DNA of 55,315 nt from Chromatium okenii (GCF_016583745.1 NZ_NRRQ01000021.1:1-55315); one strand, 5' to 3'. Counted from the stretch's first letter, positions 38,174-47,858 are shown. The notes: generated by a model from the letters alone, not told the origin. Translations and numbers: made by a program.

Positions 38174-39850
38174 ATGACTCACTACGCCTGTTTGTTTGAA
38201 GCCAAATCTATTCAAGAATATATCCTGCGGTCTGGTCGCTTGCGCCATATTGTCGGCGCGTCAGAACTCATTGATTCACTCACCGGCGCCATGCTTGATA
38301 ACGTCTTCCGAGAATTGAAGGTGAAAGAAGCAGTCAATGGTGAGGTGCGCTGTTCGCGCCGCGCCGGTGGCGCAATTTATCTTTTTACGGACGATCAAAA
38401 CAAGCGCGATGCGTTTCGTGATTTGTGGGCATTGGTCGTGCGTCAATACGCGCCGGGCTTGTCATTTATTATGGCAAATGGTGAAGGTAAGAATGACTTT
38501 GAAGCCTATCAAGCTGCCAAGAAGCAATTAGAAACGATGCGTAATCGGCAACCACCTGCATTACCAGCCGGAACGCCCGTCACGCGCTATTCTTCGCGCA
38601 CCGGTTTACCCGCCAGCTCGCGGCATTCCAAATTGGGTTTGCAAGACGCCGCCTCAGAACAATTCGGGCAAGATGTATTCTGGAAGCGCGGTTCATTAGT
38701 ACAACGCTTTGCACCTGATTCAAAATCAACGGATTGGCCGCGAGAGCTTGAATACGATCCTGATGGTGAACTAGGTAGCGTTGAGTTTCCATTTCTCCCC
38801 GATAACCGCTATTTGGGTTTGCTTCATGCCGATGGCAATGGATTGGGGCAGGTGCTGATAAATCTGACTGCGTATATTAAACAGCATCCAGAAAATTTCA
38901 TTGCCGTATTCCGTGATTTTTCTAACGCTATTCAAACAGCAACCACCGCTGCTGCCAATGCCGCAACTGTCGCAGTATTAACAAAAGCACGCACACCGCA
39001 TATCAATAGTAATGATGGCGTTTATCCCGCTCGTCCAATCGTGTTGGGTGGCGATGATTTAACGCTGTTAATTCGTGCCGATCTCGCGCTGAAATTTACA
39101 GAAGAATTCTTAACTGCGTTTGAAGTTAAAACTGAAGAACAGTTGAAGGAATTGCGCAAGCGTTATCCACAAATCACAGCTTTGCCAGAAAAACTGACAG
39201 CGGGCGCTGGCATCGCATTTGTTAAATCGAGTCATCCTTTTTATATGACGATGGAATTAACCGAGGGGCTGGCAAAATTCGCCAAGAATTGCGCTAAGGA
39301 TTGCGCTAAACAACACAAAACGAATGAACACCAACCGAATGAACGTATTCCACCAACTGTCGCTTTTTATCGCGTCACCACCGCCAGTCATGGCGATTAC
39401 CGCGACGTGCGCGAGCAGGAGCTGACGTTTTGCGGCGATCCGCATCCCATCGTCACCAGTCTCGGCGCTTACGGCGTTGATCCGCAGCCATTCGGTTTGC
39501 CAGCGTTGGCGGATGTGCAGGCATTGGCTAAGGTTTTTGCAAAAGAAGATGTCGCTCGCGGCCCGGCGCGGCAACTGCTCACGCTCATCGGTCAGGACGT
39601 TGACGACGCTCGCCGCCGCTATGCCCGTTGGCGCGACGTGATGAAAAACCGCGCTCCGGCAACGTTAAACGACATTGACGACCTGCTGACCAAGCTGTGC
39701 GGCAAGCTGAAAGACGATTTGCCCGTGTCAGACGCCATCAATAAAGACAACGCGCACATCACGCCGCTGGCCGATCTCGCCACTTTGCTCACGCTCGGCA
39801 AAACACCCACTCCCCCTGCTGACCAATCTCAGGAGACCCGCAATGCGTGA
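38174..39850 (+). CDS. cas10: Cas10-like type III effector large subunit without HD domain
   Basis: A 558-residue protein that begins directly with the Palm region: LFEAKSIQEYILRSGRLRHI and VGASELIDSL are typical of Cas10/Cmr2. The second Palm has HADGNGLGQ (D220) and GGDD at 292-295 (PIVLGGDDLTLLIRADLA), the cyclase motif that makes cyclic oligoadenylate from ATP when target RNA is bound. No N-terminal HD nuclease is present, so DNA cleavage by this subunit is unlikely. The C-terminal third is helical, as in the D4 domain. It is first in a six-gene operon; its 3' end overlaps the next gene by eight bases. An inverted repeat sits over its ribosome-binding site. Confidence 0.9.
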   Translation: MTHYACLFEAKSIQEYILRSGRLRHIVGASELIDSLTGAMLDNVFRELKVKEAVNGEVRCSRRAGGAIYLFTDDQNKRDAFRDLWALVVRQYAPGLSFIMANGEGKNDFEAYQAAKKQLETMRNRQPPALPAGTPVTRYSSRTGLPASSRHSKLGLQDAASEQFGQDVFWKRGSLVQRFAPDSKSTDWPRELEYDPDGELGSVEFPFLPDNRYLGLLHADGNGLGQVLINLTAYIKQHPENFIAVFRDFSNAIQTATTAAANAATVAVLTKARTPHINSNDGVYPARPIVLGGDDLTLLIRADLALKFTEEFLTAFEVKTEEQLKELRKRYPQITALPEKLTAGAGIAFVKSSHPFYMTMELTEGLAKFAKNCAKDCAKQHKTNEHQPNERIPPTVAFYRVTTASHGDYRDVREQELTFCGDPHPIVTSLGAYGVDPQPFGLPALADVQALAKVFAKEDVARGPARQLLTLIGQDVDDARRRYARWRDVMKNRAPATLNDIDDLLTKLCGKLKDDLPVSDAINKDNAHITPLADLATLLTLGKTPTPPADQSQETRNA

Positions 39851-40466
39851 GGCCACATTAACCGTTGCAATTCAAAGCTATTGGCATCCCGGCACCGGGC
39901 GCGGCAGCGGCTTTTATCTGGACGCCATGACTCACACCGGCGCAGACGGTTTGCCGCGTTTGCCGGGGCGCACTTTGAAAGGATTGATCCGCGATGCGCT
40001 GTGGCGGGCGGAATCGTGGGGCTGGGAGCAGGTGCCAAAGGATTCAACCAGAACGCTGTTCGGCGCGTTTTCCAAACAAGATCAATTTTCTGATGAAAAT
40101 CACCGGAGTACGCCCGGTCAATTGCGGTTTAGCGACGCGCTGTTGGATGAAAACGTTGCCGATTATTTAGCCAACAGTGCTGCCGGTCGTGCGTTGGTGC
40201 CGGGGCTATTTCGTGAACATTTCAGCACCGCGATTGAGCATCACACCGGCGTTGCCAGCGGACGCAGCCTGCGCGGAATGCAGGTGGTGGTGCCGCTGAC
40301 GCTGACTGCGACCATCGGCGTCGTGCCGGGGCAAAACCCAGCAGCGGATTGGTACGAGCGCATCGAAGCGGTGCTGCCGTTGGTGACGGCGGTGGGCGCA
40401 TATCGCAGTCGCGGTTTTGGACGGGCACAACTGACTTTGGCACGGAGCACATCATGCGCGAACTGA
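39843..40466 (+). CDS. Cas7/Csm3-like RAMP protein
   Basis: A 207-residue RAMP-superfamily protein: LPRLPGRTLKGLIRDALWRA near the N-terminus is the standard PGxxLKGxxR element, and VGAYRSRGFGRAQLTLA near the C-terminus is the glycine-rich loop. YLDAMTHTGADG before the PG motif offers an aspartate where Csm3-type backbone subunits have their RNA-cutting residue. It should form part of the crRNA-binding backbone. The start has a GGAG eight bases upstream and overlaps cas10; its own end overlaps the Csx10-like gene by 13 bases. Confidence 0.85.
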   Translation: MREATLTVAIQSYWHPGTGRGSGFYLDAMTHTGADGLPRLPGRTLKGLIRDALWRAESWGWEQVPKDSTRTLFGAFSKQDQFSDENHRSTPGQLRFSDALLDENVADYLANSAAGRALVPGLFREHFSTAIEHHTGVASGRSLRGMQVVVPLTLTATIGVVPGQNPAADWYERIEAVLPLVTAVGAYRSRGFGRAQLTLARSTSCAN

Positions 40467-41986
40467 CTTTCAAACTGACGTTGTTGGAAGACGTCATTGT
40501 GAATCAACGACCTACCAATCAAGGCGGTCATAAAAGCCTCGACTATGTGCCCGGCACCTTGCTGCTCGGCGCGGTCGCAGCACGGCTGTATGCCAAGTTA
40601 TCGCCTGAAGATGCGTGGCAAGTGTTCCATTCCGGGCAAGTGCAATTCGGCGATGCGCTGCCGCTGGTCGATGAACATCCGTGTTGGCCGCTGCCGCTGT
40701 GCTGGCATGACAAAAAATTGGAGTCCGCACTTCAAGATGGCTGCATTAACGGGGCGCGGGTGCAGAATTTTCAGCACGGCGCGTTTGCGGATGATGCCCA
40801 GCCCAAACAACTGCGCGATGGCTACGTCCGCGCTGATGGCCGCAAAGTCAACATCCAGAAATCGCTGCGCATGAAAACCGCGCTCGATCCCACCACCGGA
40901 CGCGCTGATGACCGACGTCTGTTTGGTTATGAAAGCATCAACGCCGGGCAATCCTTCGTCGCTCGCATCCGCGCCAGCGATGAGGTAAGCGCGGAGTTGT
41001 GGGAGCAAGTGGGCGCAGTGCTGGCCGAGCATGGCGAGTTATTGCTCGGACGTTCGCGCTCGGCGGAATACGGGCGAGCAGACTTCTGGTCAGTGGGGCT
41101 GGCGCTGGAACCCGCCACTGCGCCAGCGCAGTCAAAGCAAGTCACGCTGTGGTGTTTATCGGATGTGGCGCTGCTGGATGAAAACGGGCAGCCGAGCTTG
41201 GAACCAACGCCCGCTGCGTTGGGTTTGACTCGCGGTGAAATCGACTGGACACGCAGCTTTTTGCGCTTTCGCCGTTACGCGATCTGGAACGCGCACCGCA
41301 ACGGCTATGACCTAGAACGCCAAGTGATTCAACACGGTAGCGTGATCACGCTGCAATTGGACTCGCCGCTGACGGACGCCGAGCGCCAGCTCCTCGCCGC
41401 CGGAATTGGGTTGCATCGGGAAGCTGGTTTGGGCTGGGTCAGCGTTGACCCGAAGCTGTTGGCGACCGCGCAGCCGACTTTTGCGCCAGCTATTCCCGCT
41501 GCATCAGCCAGTTTGGAACCGTCAGAACCGCAAGATGCACCGCTGATCGCGTGGTTAAAAGCCGAACGTGGTGAAGACGACGTGCTGCGCGAAGCCGAGA
41601 AACGCACCCGCGCTGCTGGCAAGAACCTCAAAAAATGCTACGAACTGGCGCGAGCTTATGCCGGTGTTCCCGCGCATTTGCCGATTGGTCCGTCCAAAGC
41701 GCAGTGGGGCAGCGTGTATGAAAAGGCGCGAGCGGAAGACAGCGCGAACTTCGACTGGCTGAAGCGCGACCTGTTTGAAGGTACTAACCCGGTTTGTAAA
41801 CCGGCGGGTGAAGGTTGGCAGGATGCGTTCCGTGATGATGCGGGAGTGCGCAATTTCTGCGCGTGGTTCAGTGACGCCATTGACACCTTGAAAACGGTGC
41901 AAACGGTGCGGCTGTTTGCGCGAGAAGCAATGCGCGTCGCCGACCGCGAGCGTGATCACAAAACGTCTGCGAATTTGGAGAATTGA
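40454..41986 (+). CDS. csx10: Csx10 (Cas5-group) RAMP protein with helical C-terminal extension
   Basis: About 510 residues starting MRELTFKLTLLEDVIVNQRP, then SLDYVPGTLLLGAVAARLYA. This N-terminus and the late GIGLHREAGLGWVSVDP glycine-rich loop match Csx10, the Cas5-like subunit of type III-D effectors, which holds the crRNA 5' tag. After a proline/alanine-rich linker near residue 355-370, the last 140 residues (from DAPLIAWLKAERGEDDVLRE) are predominantly helical and unlike a RAMP fold. As no separate small subunit is encoded in the operon, this tail may be a fused Cas11-type domain. The ATG at 40454 lies inside the end of the previous gene. Confidence 0.82.
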   Translation: MRELTFKLTLLEDVIVNQRPTNQGGHKSLDYVPGTLLLGAVAARLYAKLSPEDAWQVFHSGQVQFGDALPLVDEHPCWPLPLCWHDKKLESALQDGCINGARVQNFQHGAFADDAQPKQLRDGYVRADGRKVNIQKSLRMKTALDPTTGRADDRRLFGYESINAGQSFVARIRASDEVSAELWEQVGAVLAEHGELLLGRSRSAEYGRADFWSVGLALEPATAPAQSKQVTLWCLSDVALLDENGQPSLEPTPAALGLTRGEIDWTRSFLRFRRYAIWNAHRNGYDLERQVIQHGSVITLQLDSPLTDAERQLLAAGIGLHREAGLGWVSVDPKLLATAQPTFAPAIPAASASLEPSEPQDAPLIAWLKAERGEDDVLREAEKRTRAAGKNLKKCYELARAYAGVPAHLPIGPSKAQWGSVYEKARAEDSANFDWLKRDLFEGTNPVCKPAGEGWQDAFRDDAGVRNFCAWFSDAIDTLKTVQTVRLFAREAMRVADRERDHKTSANLEN

Positions 41987-43512
41987 TGATGAATCAACCT
42001 GAGCCGAACCGACTTGACCGTTCTGTTTTATATCTCGCCCGCTTCACGCTGGAAACCAAGACTGCGCTGTCCATCGGCAGCGGCGGCGCTGACAACGTGT
42101 TTGATCATCCGATTGTGCGCGATGCCAATGGCTTACCACAGATTCCCGGTAGCTCGTTGGCGGGAGTGCTGCGGCATCTGTGGATAACTGATCACCCCGA
42201 AGCTGCCAATAAAACCGCTGACGATCAGCAGGAAAAAGCTGCTGATGGACTGTTTGGATTTCATCACCGCGATAAAGGCAGTGCCTCGCGGATCGAAGTC
42301 GCCGCGTGTGCGTTGCAAGATCAAGACGGCAAGCCGGTGGAAGGGCTGCTGCTCGGCAAGGAGCGCCAGCGGCTGCACGATCCGCTGTTGGCAGCGGCGC
42401 TCATCAGCCGCGCTGATCCCAATTTTCGGGATCGGGTGCGCCTGACGCATCGCGGCGTGGCTGCGCATACCGGCAAATTTGATCGCGGACTGCTGCCGGC
42501 TGGTTATCGCTTCAGCGGCGAGCTGCGGCTGTGGTCAACACAAAAAGATGATCCGAATTGGAATGCGCTGCTGGCGCTGCTGGCGGATACGCGGCTGCGG
42601 CTGGGTGGCGGCACTCGCGCTGGGTTGGGCGCGATGACGTTGAAAAAGCTGCATCAGGCGACGTTTGCTTTGAAAGATGCCAGCGACATCAAACGGTTTC
42701 AGAAGTTATCGCCTTCGCTCGGCGCGGTGAACGGTTTGGAGCAGATGAAAATCTCAACGCCGGCGCTGGCTGCCGGGGTGCAGCAGTTGTGTATCAAATT
42801 GAATCCCAAAGATTTTTGGCGAATTGGTCAGGGCGATGCGCCGCTTGGTCAGTATGAAAAAAATGAGCCGACGCTGCTGCCCAAACAGGAGCGGATCGTG
42901 ACATGGCAGGAACAGGGCGCGGGCGTGCGCGGCAAATTCAGTGAACAACGGGTGCTGGTGCCGGGGTCGTCAATTAAAGGTGCGCTGGCGCATCGCACTG
43001 CGTTTCATTGGAACGTGCTCAATAAGCAATTTATTGATGATTTGAATGCAGATGAGATTCAGAAATGGGATAAATCCGAACACTGCGACGGAGTAATGGA
43101 TTTATTTGGATTTGCCAAGAATTCTGAAACTGCTGAGGGGCGCGAGCGGGAACAAACTGGGCAAGCGGGGCGGATTATTATTGATGATGTTTACGTCAAC
43201 ATCAGTGCTGAGGATATGAATAAATATGTGAAGGAGATGGTACACAACAGCATTGATCGTTTTACCGGCGGCGTGCGCAATCGGATGTTGTTTACTGAAG
43301 AATTGATTTTTTACCGCTCGATTTCATTAAAAATAACGCTATTGCCGGGCGTTACAGAAGCAACTGCATATCAGGCTTTTGCACGAGCGTTGAGTGATTT
43401 ATGCAGCGGCAGTTTAGCGATTGGCGGCGGCGTTACTAAAGGGCACGGTGCTTTTAGTGGCGAACCAGATCAAACGACACGAGATTGGTTAATTGCACAG
43501 GGAGCGAGTTAG
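41986..43512 (+). CDS. Double RAMP protein (Cas7-2x-like)
   Basis: A 508-residue protein with two RAMP units. The first has SIGSGGADNVFDHPIVRDAN followed by IPGSSLAGVLRHLW and closes with RLGGGTRAGLGAMTL; FDHPIVRD places an aspartate like the catalytic one of Csm3. The second starts around residue 255 and has VPGSSIKGALAHRTAFHW and AIGGGVTKGHGAFSG, but lacks the equivalent aspartate. Fused Cas7 pairs are typical of type III-D effectors and would supply two adjacent backbone positions, with one RNA-cutting site. The ATG at 41986 overlaps the previous stop by one base and has GGAG six bases upstream. Confidence 0.87.
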   Translation: MMNQPEPNRLDRSVLYLARFTLETKTALSIGSGGADNVFDHPIVRDANGLPQIPGSSLAGVLRHLWITDHPEAANKTADDQQEKAADGLFGFHHRDKGSASRIEVAACALQDQDGKPVEGLLLGKERQRLHDPLLAAALISRADPNFRDRVRLTHRGVAAHTGKFDRGLLPAGYRFSGELRLWSTQKDDPNWNALLALLADTRLRLGGGTRAGLGAMTLKKLHQATFALKDASDIKRFQKLSPSLGAVNGLEQMKISTPALAAGVQQLCIKLNPKDFWRIGQGDAPLGQYEKNEPTLLPKQERIVTWQEQGAGVRGKFSEQRVLVPGSSIKGALAHRTAFHWNVLNKQFIDDLNADEIQKWDKSEHCDGVMDLFGFAKNSETAEGREREQTGQAGRIIIDDVYVNISAEDMNKYVKEMVHNSIDRFTGGVRNRMLFTEELIFYRSISLKITLLPGVTEATAYQAFARALSDLCSGSLAIGGGVTKGHGAFSGEPDQTTRDWLIAQGAS

Positions 43513-43514
43513 CG

Positions 43515-44057
43515 ATGAGCATTGAGAACACATTAGCGACTTATAATCGGATTCGCCAGATTTACAAATTGCCAGAAATGGCACTGACCGCAGTAACATT
43601 TGAGGTGAAGAATGATTTAACGCCGGAATTAGCATGGCAAGCATTGTGCGAATTTCAACCGTTGGAAGGCTGGTTTCAATTTCAATCTCATGCAGACGCA
43701 TTTATCAACAACGCAGTGCCGCAACCAAAACAAGATTGGGGTCGTTTACTTGATGCTGAAGTGTTTGATAGTGAGAACAAGCGTTCACTCAGTTTGCGCA
43801 CCTTATCATTCGGCACCATTCGTTTAACGATTGCTACTGCTGGAACCGGTGAAAAGGAATTTTTGGCGGATGATGTCAAACAACTGGCAACGAGAAGAAC
43901 TAAACACGAATGGCTGTGTTATCGGCGTTATTGGCGTCACGATGAAGAATTAGGATTTATGCCGTTTTATGCTGCGTTTCAAGGTTTTTCAGTGTTAATC
44001 AAAGAAGATGCCGAGCAAGCGTCGCCCGCATCAGAATCAACCACTCAAGGAAATTAA
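43515..44057 (+). CDS. csx19: Small Csx19-like protein of the type III-D operon
   Basis: A 180-residue protein starting MSIENTLATYNRIRQIYKLP, with QPLEGWFQFQSHADAFINNA, RTLSFGTIRLTIATAGTGEK and a closing WLCYRRYWRHDEELGFMPFY strand. No RAMP glycine-rich loop is visible. By position, size and overall layout it corresponds to Csx19 (TIGR03984-type) of III-D operons, a structural subunit contacting the backbone; I assign this mainly from context, since sequence conservation in that family is low. It is embedded between two RAMP genes with two- and five-base spacers. Confidence 0.6.
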   Translation: MSIENTLATYNRIRQIYKLPEMALTAVTFEVKNDLTPELAWQALCEFQPLEGWFQFQSHADAFINNAVPQPKQDWGRLLDAEVFDSENKRSLSLRTLSFGTIRLTIATAGTGEKEFLADDVKQLATRRTKHEWLCYRRYWRHDEELGFMPFYAAFQGFSVLIKEDAEQASPASESTTQGN

Positions 44058-44062
44058 ACGCC

Positions 44063-46360
44063 ATGCCTCCTCCAATTTCAATTGATGCTCCATATAATTT
44101 TGTGCCGCTGGCGGATTGGGTGCATTGCCCAGATTGGGCAGCGCAGGTGTCACACGATTTGCCATTCCGCGATGGCATTTGCGGTCATCTGGATTTAACC
44201 ATCACTGCGCAGACGCCATTATTAGTTGGTGGTCGGCAACAGAAAGCATCAGAGACAGCACCAGGTCAGGTGCATCCATTCAAACTCCCCAATGGCAATT
44301 ATGCCATTCCGGGCACTTCATTAAAGGGAATGATCCGCGCAATTATTGAGATCGCCAGCTTTTCACGCATGAATTTGGTGGATGATATTCGCTATGGTTT
44401 GCGCGATATTTCTGGAAAATATGTCAGTGCTGCTTACACAGCTCGTGTGCGTGATAGAGTTAAGACTGGATTTATGCGCATTGGTGAAAATGGATTGCCA
44501 TTGATTACGCCATGCGACATGGTGCGATTATCGCATCACACATTAGAGGCATGGCTGGGTATTAAATCAGCTGTTTTTGCACCAGATCGTACAGTTTCTA
44601 AAAAGTATCAGGCTTGGGAAGATCGCTGCAGAGCTAAAAAAATCGATCCTGATGTAATTTCTTTTTCACCAAACGGTGTTGAAGCGGAGAATCTTGGTTC
44701 AGGAATCCATCAAGGGGTTCCAGTATTCACCGGACAGATCAGCGACAGCAGACAAAAAACTGGTAAAAAACGCGATTTCGTTTTTTACGATGAAGATGCG
44801 TCAAGAGTTTTTGTGCTAAAGCAGCAAGATTGGGCTGATTTTCTTTATGTGCATGGTGATGAAGCAACCAAAGATGCCAGTGATATGTCGTGGCCTGGAT
44901 ATTGGAAACAACGCTACTGGCGTGGTGAATCAGTACCTGTTTTTTATGTTCAAGATGCTGGTAAAACACGCATTGGTTTAGCATATATGCCGCGTTTAGC
45001 TGGTGATTTCAGTACGCACGAAATGATTGAACACACAGAGCCAGAACATCTCAACGGCAATGGACGTAGCAAGTGGGATTTTGCAGAAACATTGTTTGGA
45101 ACTACTGCCGCCACTGATGCTGTGGGTGAAAAGTCAGCTGCTTGTTTAAAGGGTCGAATAACGTTTGGACTCGCAACTGCTAAAAACAGTGCTTTAACTG
45201 ATGTTGTTGGTCCTACCATTTTGAATGGCCCAAAAGCGAGTTATTTTCCGAATTATGTGCGTCAACAGACCGATAAAACCTCGCATTTAACCAGCAATGG
45301 TTACGCTACCTGTGTAAAAACAGCTGAACATACTAAACCAGAGATTCGTGGCTGGAAACGTTATCCAGTGCGCGAAAATGAACAGATACAACAATTGACT
45401 GAAGAACAGCGCACCAGCAAAAAGAAGAATACGCACGTCATTCTTCACCCCCTTAAAACTAGAGTTCAGTTTACATCACGGGTTAATTTTCACAATCTCA
45501 AACCAGCAGAACTGGGTGCATTAGTTTGGGCATTGACTTGGGCTGGTGATAACAATTTGCGCCACAGTTTGGGTATGGGTAAATCATTCGGATTGGGTCA
45601 AGTCAGTATTGCGATTGATGGTTTTTCATTACGCTGCAATGATTCACAGCAAGTCGCGCTGACTTTAGAGGAATACCGCGACCAATTCATCTTTCACATG
45701 GAAGATGTGGCAGTTCAGAATCAAGCTGGTTATCGTTGGCGTGATTCAAAACAGATTACACAACTATTAGGAATGGCTGATCTTCAGAATGTTGATAAAT
45801 TCAAGAATAGTTGCAAGTCTGAATTAAAGCACATGCTGCTTGAAACAAGAGGAGCGAACGGATTTCTTACTGCTAAACAAAGTGGTTTAGTGTTGCCTGA
45901 ATACCCGTTGACACAGCATCCTGCCACTTTTTTAGAGCAACAACAAACGCTTGCTGAAGATTTAGCGCGACAACTAGAAGCGCAGATTGAACGTGATCGT
46001 TTAGAACAAGAACGAGCAGCGCAATTACAAGCGCAAGCAGACTTTGAAGCGTTATCAGAAGAGTGCAAGCTCATTCATCTGATTGGTGAACAACTGGTGC
46101 GTTATCGTCAATTGACTGAAGTTGCACAGCGGCAAGAACGGGAAACGGTTGTTGGTATGTTGAATAGACTTGCAGACCAACTGCTGCTTTCTGCGGATGG
46201 GATTTTGCGCAACGAAGGTGCCGATGCAATCACGGAAGGATTTGAGACGCTTGGTTGGAGTGATCCTGGCAAGAACGCAAAACAACGTGAAAAACAGATG
46301 AACAAACGTCGTGAAAAAATTGACAACGTACGACGAGGCAAACCGACAACTGATGATTGA
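44063..46360 (+). CDS. Large RAMP protein (TIGR03986-like, Cas7 with insertion)
   Basis: A 765-residue RAMP protein. QTPLLVGGRQQKASETAPGQ leads to NYAIPGTSLKGMIRAIIEIA, the RAMP signature; the matching glycine-rich loop, HSLGMGKSFGLGQVSIAIDG, comes only about 400 residues later, so a very large insertion splits the domain. The position of the Csm3-type catalytic aspartate is occupied by other residues. The last 150 residues, from about ATFLEQQQTLAEDLARQLEA, are strongly charged and helical (coiled-coil-like) and end in a basic tail. It is the last gene of the effector operon, with AAGGA before its start and a terminator after its stop. Confidence 0.82.
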   Translation: MPPPISIDAPYNFVPLADWVHCPDWAAQVSHDLPFRDGICGHLDLTITAQTPLLVGGRQQKASETAPGQVHPFKLPNGNYAIPGTSLKGMIRAIIEIASFSRMNLVDDIRYGLRDISGKYVSAAYTARVRDRVKTGFMRIGENGLPLITPCDMVRLSHHTLEAWLGIKSAVFAPDRTVSKKYQAWEDRCRAKKIDPDVISFSPNGVEAENLGSGIHQGVPVFTGQISDSRQKTGKKRDFVFYDEDASRVFVLKQQDWADFLYVHGDEATKDASDMSWPGYWKQRYWRGESVPVFYVQDAGKTRIGLAYMPRLAGDFSTHEMIEHTEPEHLNGNGRSKWDFAETLFGTTAATDAVGEKSAACLKGRITFGLATAKNSALTDVVGPTILNGPKASYFPNYVRQQTDKTSHLTSNGYATCVKTAEHTKPEIRGWKRYPVRENEQIQQLTEEQRTSKKKNTHVILHPLKTRVQFTSRVNFHNLKPAELGALVWALTWAGDNNLRHSLGMGKSFGLGQVSIAIDGFSLRCNDSQQVALTLEEYRDQFIFHMEDVAVQNQAGYRWRDSKQITQLLGMADLQNVDKFKNSCKSELKHMLLETRGANGFLTAKQSGLVLPEYPLTQHPATFLEQQQTLAEDLARQLEAQIERDRLEQERAAQLQAQADFEALSEECKLIHLIGEQLVRYRQLTEVAQRQERETVVGMLNRLADQLLLSADGILRNEGADAITEGFETLGWSDPGKNAKQREKQMNKRREKIDNVRRGKPTTDD

Positions 46361-46398
46361 AACATCCCGCGTTGGATTCGCTGACCAGTGAAACCATG

Positions 46399-46426
46399 CT
46401 GCGCGTGTGCAAACGCGCAGCGTTTT
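46399..46426 (+). terminator. Terminator of the type III effector operon
   Basis: CTGCGCGT and ACGCGCAG form a perfect eight-base stem with a six-base loop followed by CGTTTTATC, 38 bases after the end of the last effector gene. Confidence 0.75.
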
Positions 46427-46557
46427 ATCAGTAAAATCAAGCGTCTTCAATGTTGCGCCCTAATTCCAGAATTTTTTCTGCTGCCGGATTAAAAATTGCC
46501 GAACGGCTTGCGTTATACCGATAACAACCATTCAAAAACCACTCAGGAATTGACGCC

Positions 46558-47853
46558 ATGACTCAACAAGCCACCGTATTCGTTGCCCTGTCCACCGGTC
46601 AAAACATCGCCAACGTTCTGCCAATTTTGGAACTTGCCCATCCTGAGCATGGCGATCAGGTGCTGTGGATTGAAAGCGCAACGGCAACAAAATCGAATTG
46701 GAGCAATGGTGCGCTGGATGTGTTAAAGCGACACGGCATAACGGCAATTACACCGTTAGAAGTGAGTGATGATCCAGCTTCATTACAACAGGAACTTGCT
46801 GCGCATGATCTTGTTAAAAATGGAACGCACATCATTAAATTGATTGCGAATGGCGGCACGAAATTACAGATGCTCGCCGCATCCAAGGCTTTGAATGGTC
46901 ATCTTGATGAGTTGCTTTATAACTCAGATCGTCAATGCGTTATCGAGCATGATCGTTATGGTCAACCCGTGCAATCCGTTCCTTATCAAAATCATCACAT
47001 CACTTTGGCGGATATGTTGGAATGCAACAACCGTGAAATAGTACCGGGAACAGAACGCTGTATTTGGTCAACAGCGCAAGTGCCAGAATTACCACGTTAT
47101 GGCACTGATGTTGAATATACCCGTGAGTGTCATCAACGCATTGCAGAATGGATGGAAGCGCATCCACACGAACCTAAAAAAGCCTTTGCCTATGATAAGG
47201 CAGCGGAACTGGCACCAGAACAACACGATAAATTGATTGCCCAAGTAAAAAAGGCGTGTGCGCTTGCTTGCGGCTCTAAATTTGAGATTAGAAAAGACGA
47301 TTTGAAGGACTTGTATAACTGCGTTTATAAATTAGACCGTGAGGCATGGAAGCTCGTTGGTGATGATGAGGCTCCTAACATCGGACGCAAATTGGAGGAT
47401 GCCGTTGCAGCGCGGGTAGTTCATTGGCTGGAAAAGAATCCCGAACTCGCCAAAATTGTGCAATCGGCGTGGTGCAATGTGAAGGTGCGGCAGCGCGGCA
47501 GCAAAGAAGATGCGTTAGAGTTAGATACGGCGTTGTTGTTAAAAAATGGCATCTTGTTACATTTAGAATGTAAATCTTTCGATGCGCATATTAAAGACAT
47601 GAACTCGCGTCTTGGTGAATTGCAACGCAGCTTTTCACAACTCGCAAGAATTGCGATCTGTGCGCCTTCTTATCCTGCTTTTGACCGTGATAGTTGGTAT
47701 AAAAAATATGATGGAAATGTGGCACTGATGAAAAAATGGAAGCAGTTTAAGTTTGTTGAATTCACCTTGCCCGATCAACCCGGCGCTGAAGGCGTGACTT
47801 TTGAGCAGGCATTGGAAAACTGGCTTAAACCATATTTGCCAACGGTGAGTTAA
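46558..47853 (+). CDS. Card1/Can2-like CARF nuclease
   Basis: A 431-residue protein starting MTQQATVFVALSTGQNIANV. The N-terminal 150 residues are CARF-like, with IKLIANGGTKLQMLAASKAL corresponding to the ligand-binding TGGTK loop of DUF1887/Card1 proteins. The C-terminal domain has a PD-(D/E)XK triad: E in KLEDAVAARVVHWL (about 280), D in ELDTALLL (about 323) and ExK in HLECKSF (about 337-339). Card1/Can2 enzymes bind cyclic tetra-adenylate made by Cas10 and then nick DNA and/or cut RNA. It is separated from the effector operon by its terminator, so it has its own promoter. A csx16 gene follows. Confidence 0.87.
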   Translation: MTQQATVFVALSTGQNIANVLPILELAHPEHGDQVLWIESATATKSNWSNGALDVLKRHGITAITPLEVSDDPASLQQELAAHDLVKNGTHIIKLIANGGTKLQMLAASKALNGHLDELLYNSDRQCVIEHDRYGQPVQSVPYQNHHITLADMLECNNREIVPGTERCIWSTAQVPELPRYGTDVEYTRECHQRIAEWMEAHPHEPKKAFAYDKAAELAPEQHDKLIAQVKKACALACGSKFEIRKDDLKDLYNCVYKLDREAWKLVGDDEAPNIGRKLEDAVAARVVHWLEKNPELAKIVQSAWCNVKVRQRGSKEDALELDTALLLKNGILLHLECKSFDAHIKDMNSRLGELQRSFSQLARIAICAPSYPAFDRDSWYKKYDGNVALMKKWKQFKFVEFTLPDQPGAEGVTFEQALENWLKPYLPTVS

Positions 47854-47858
47854 AACAG

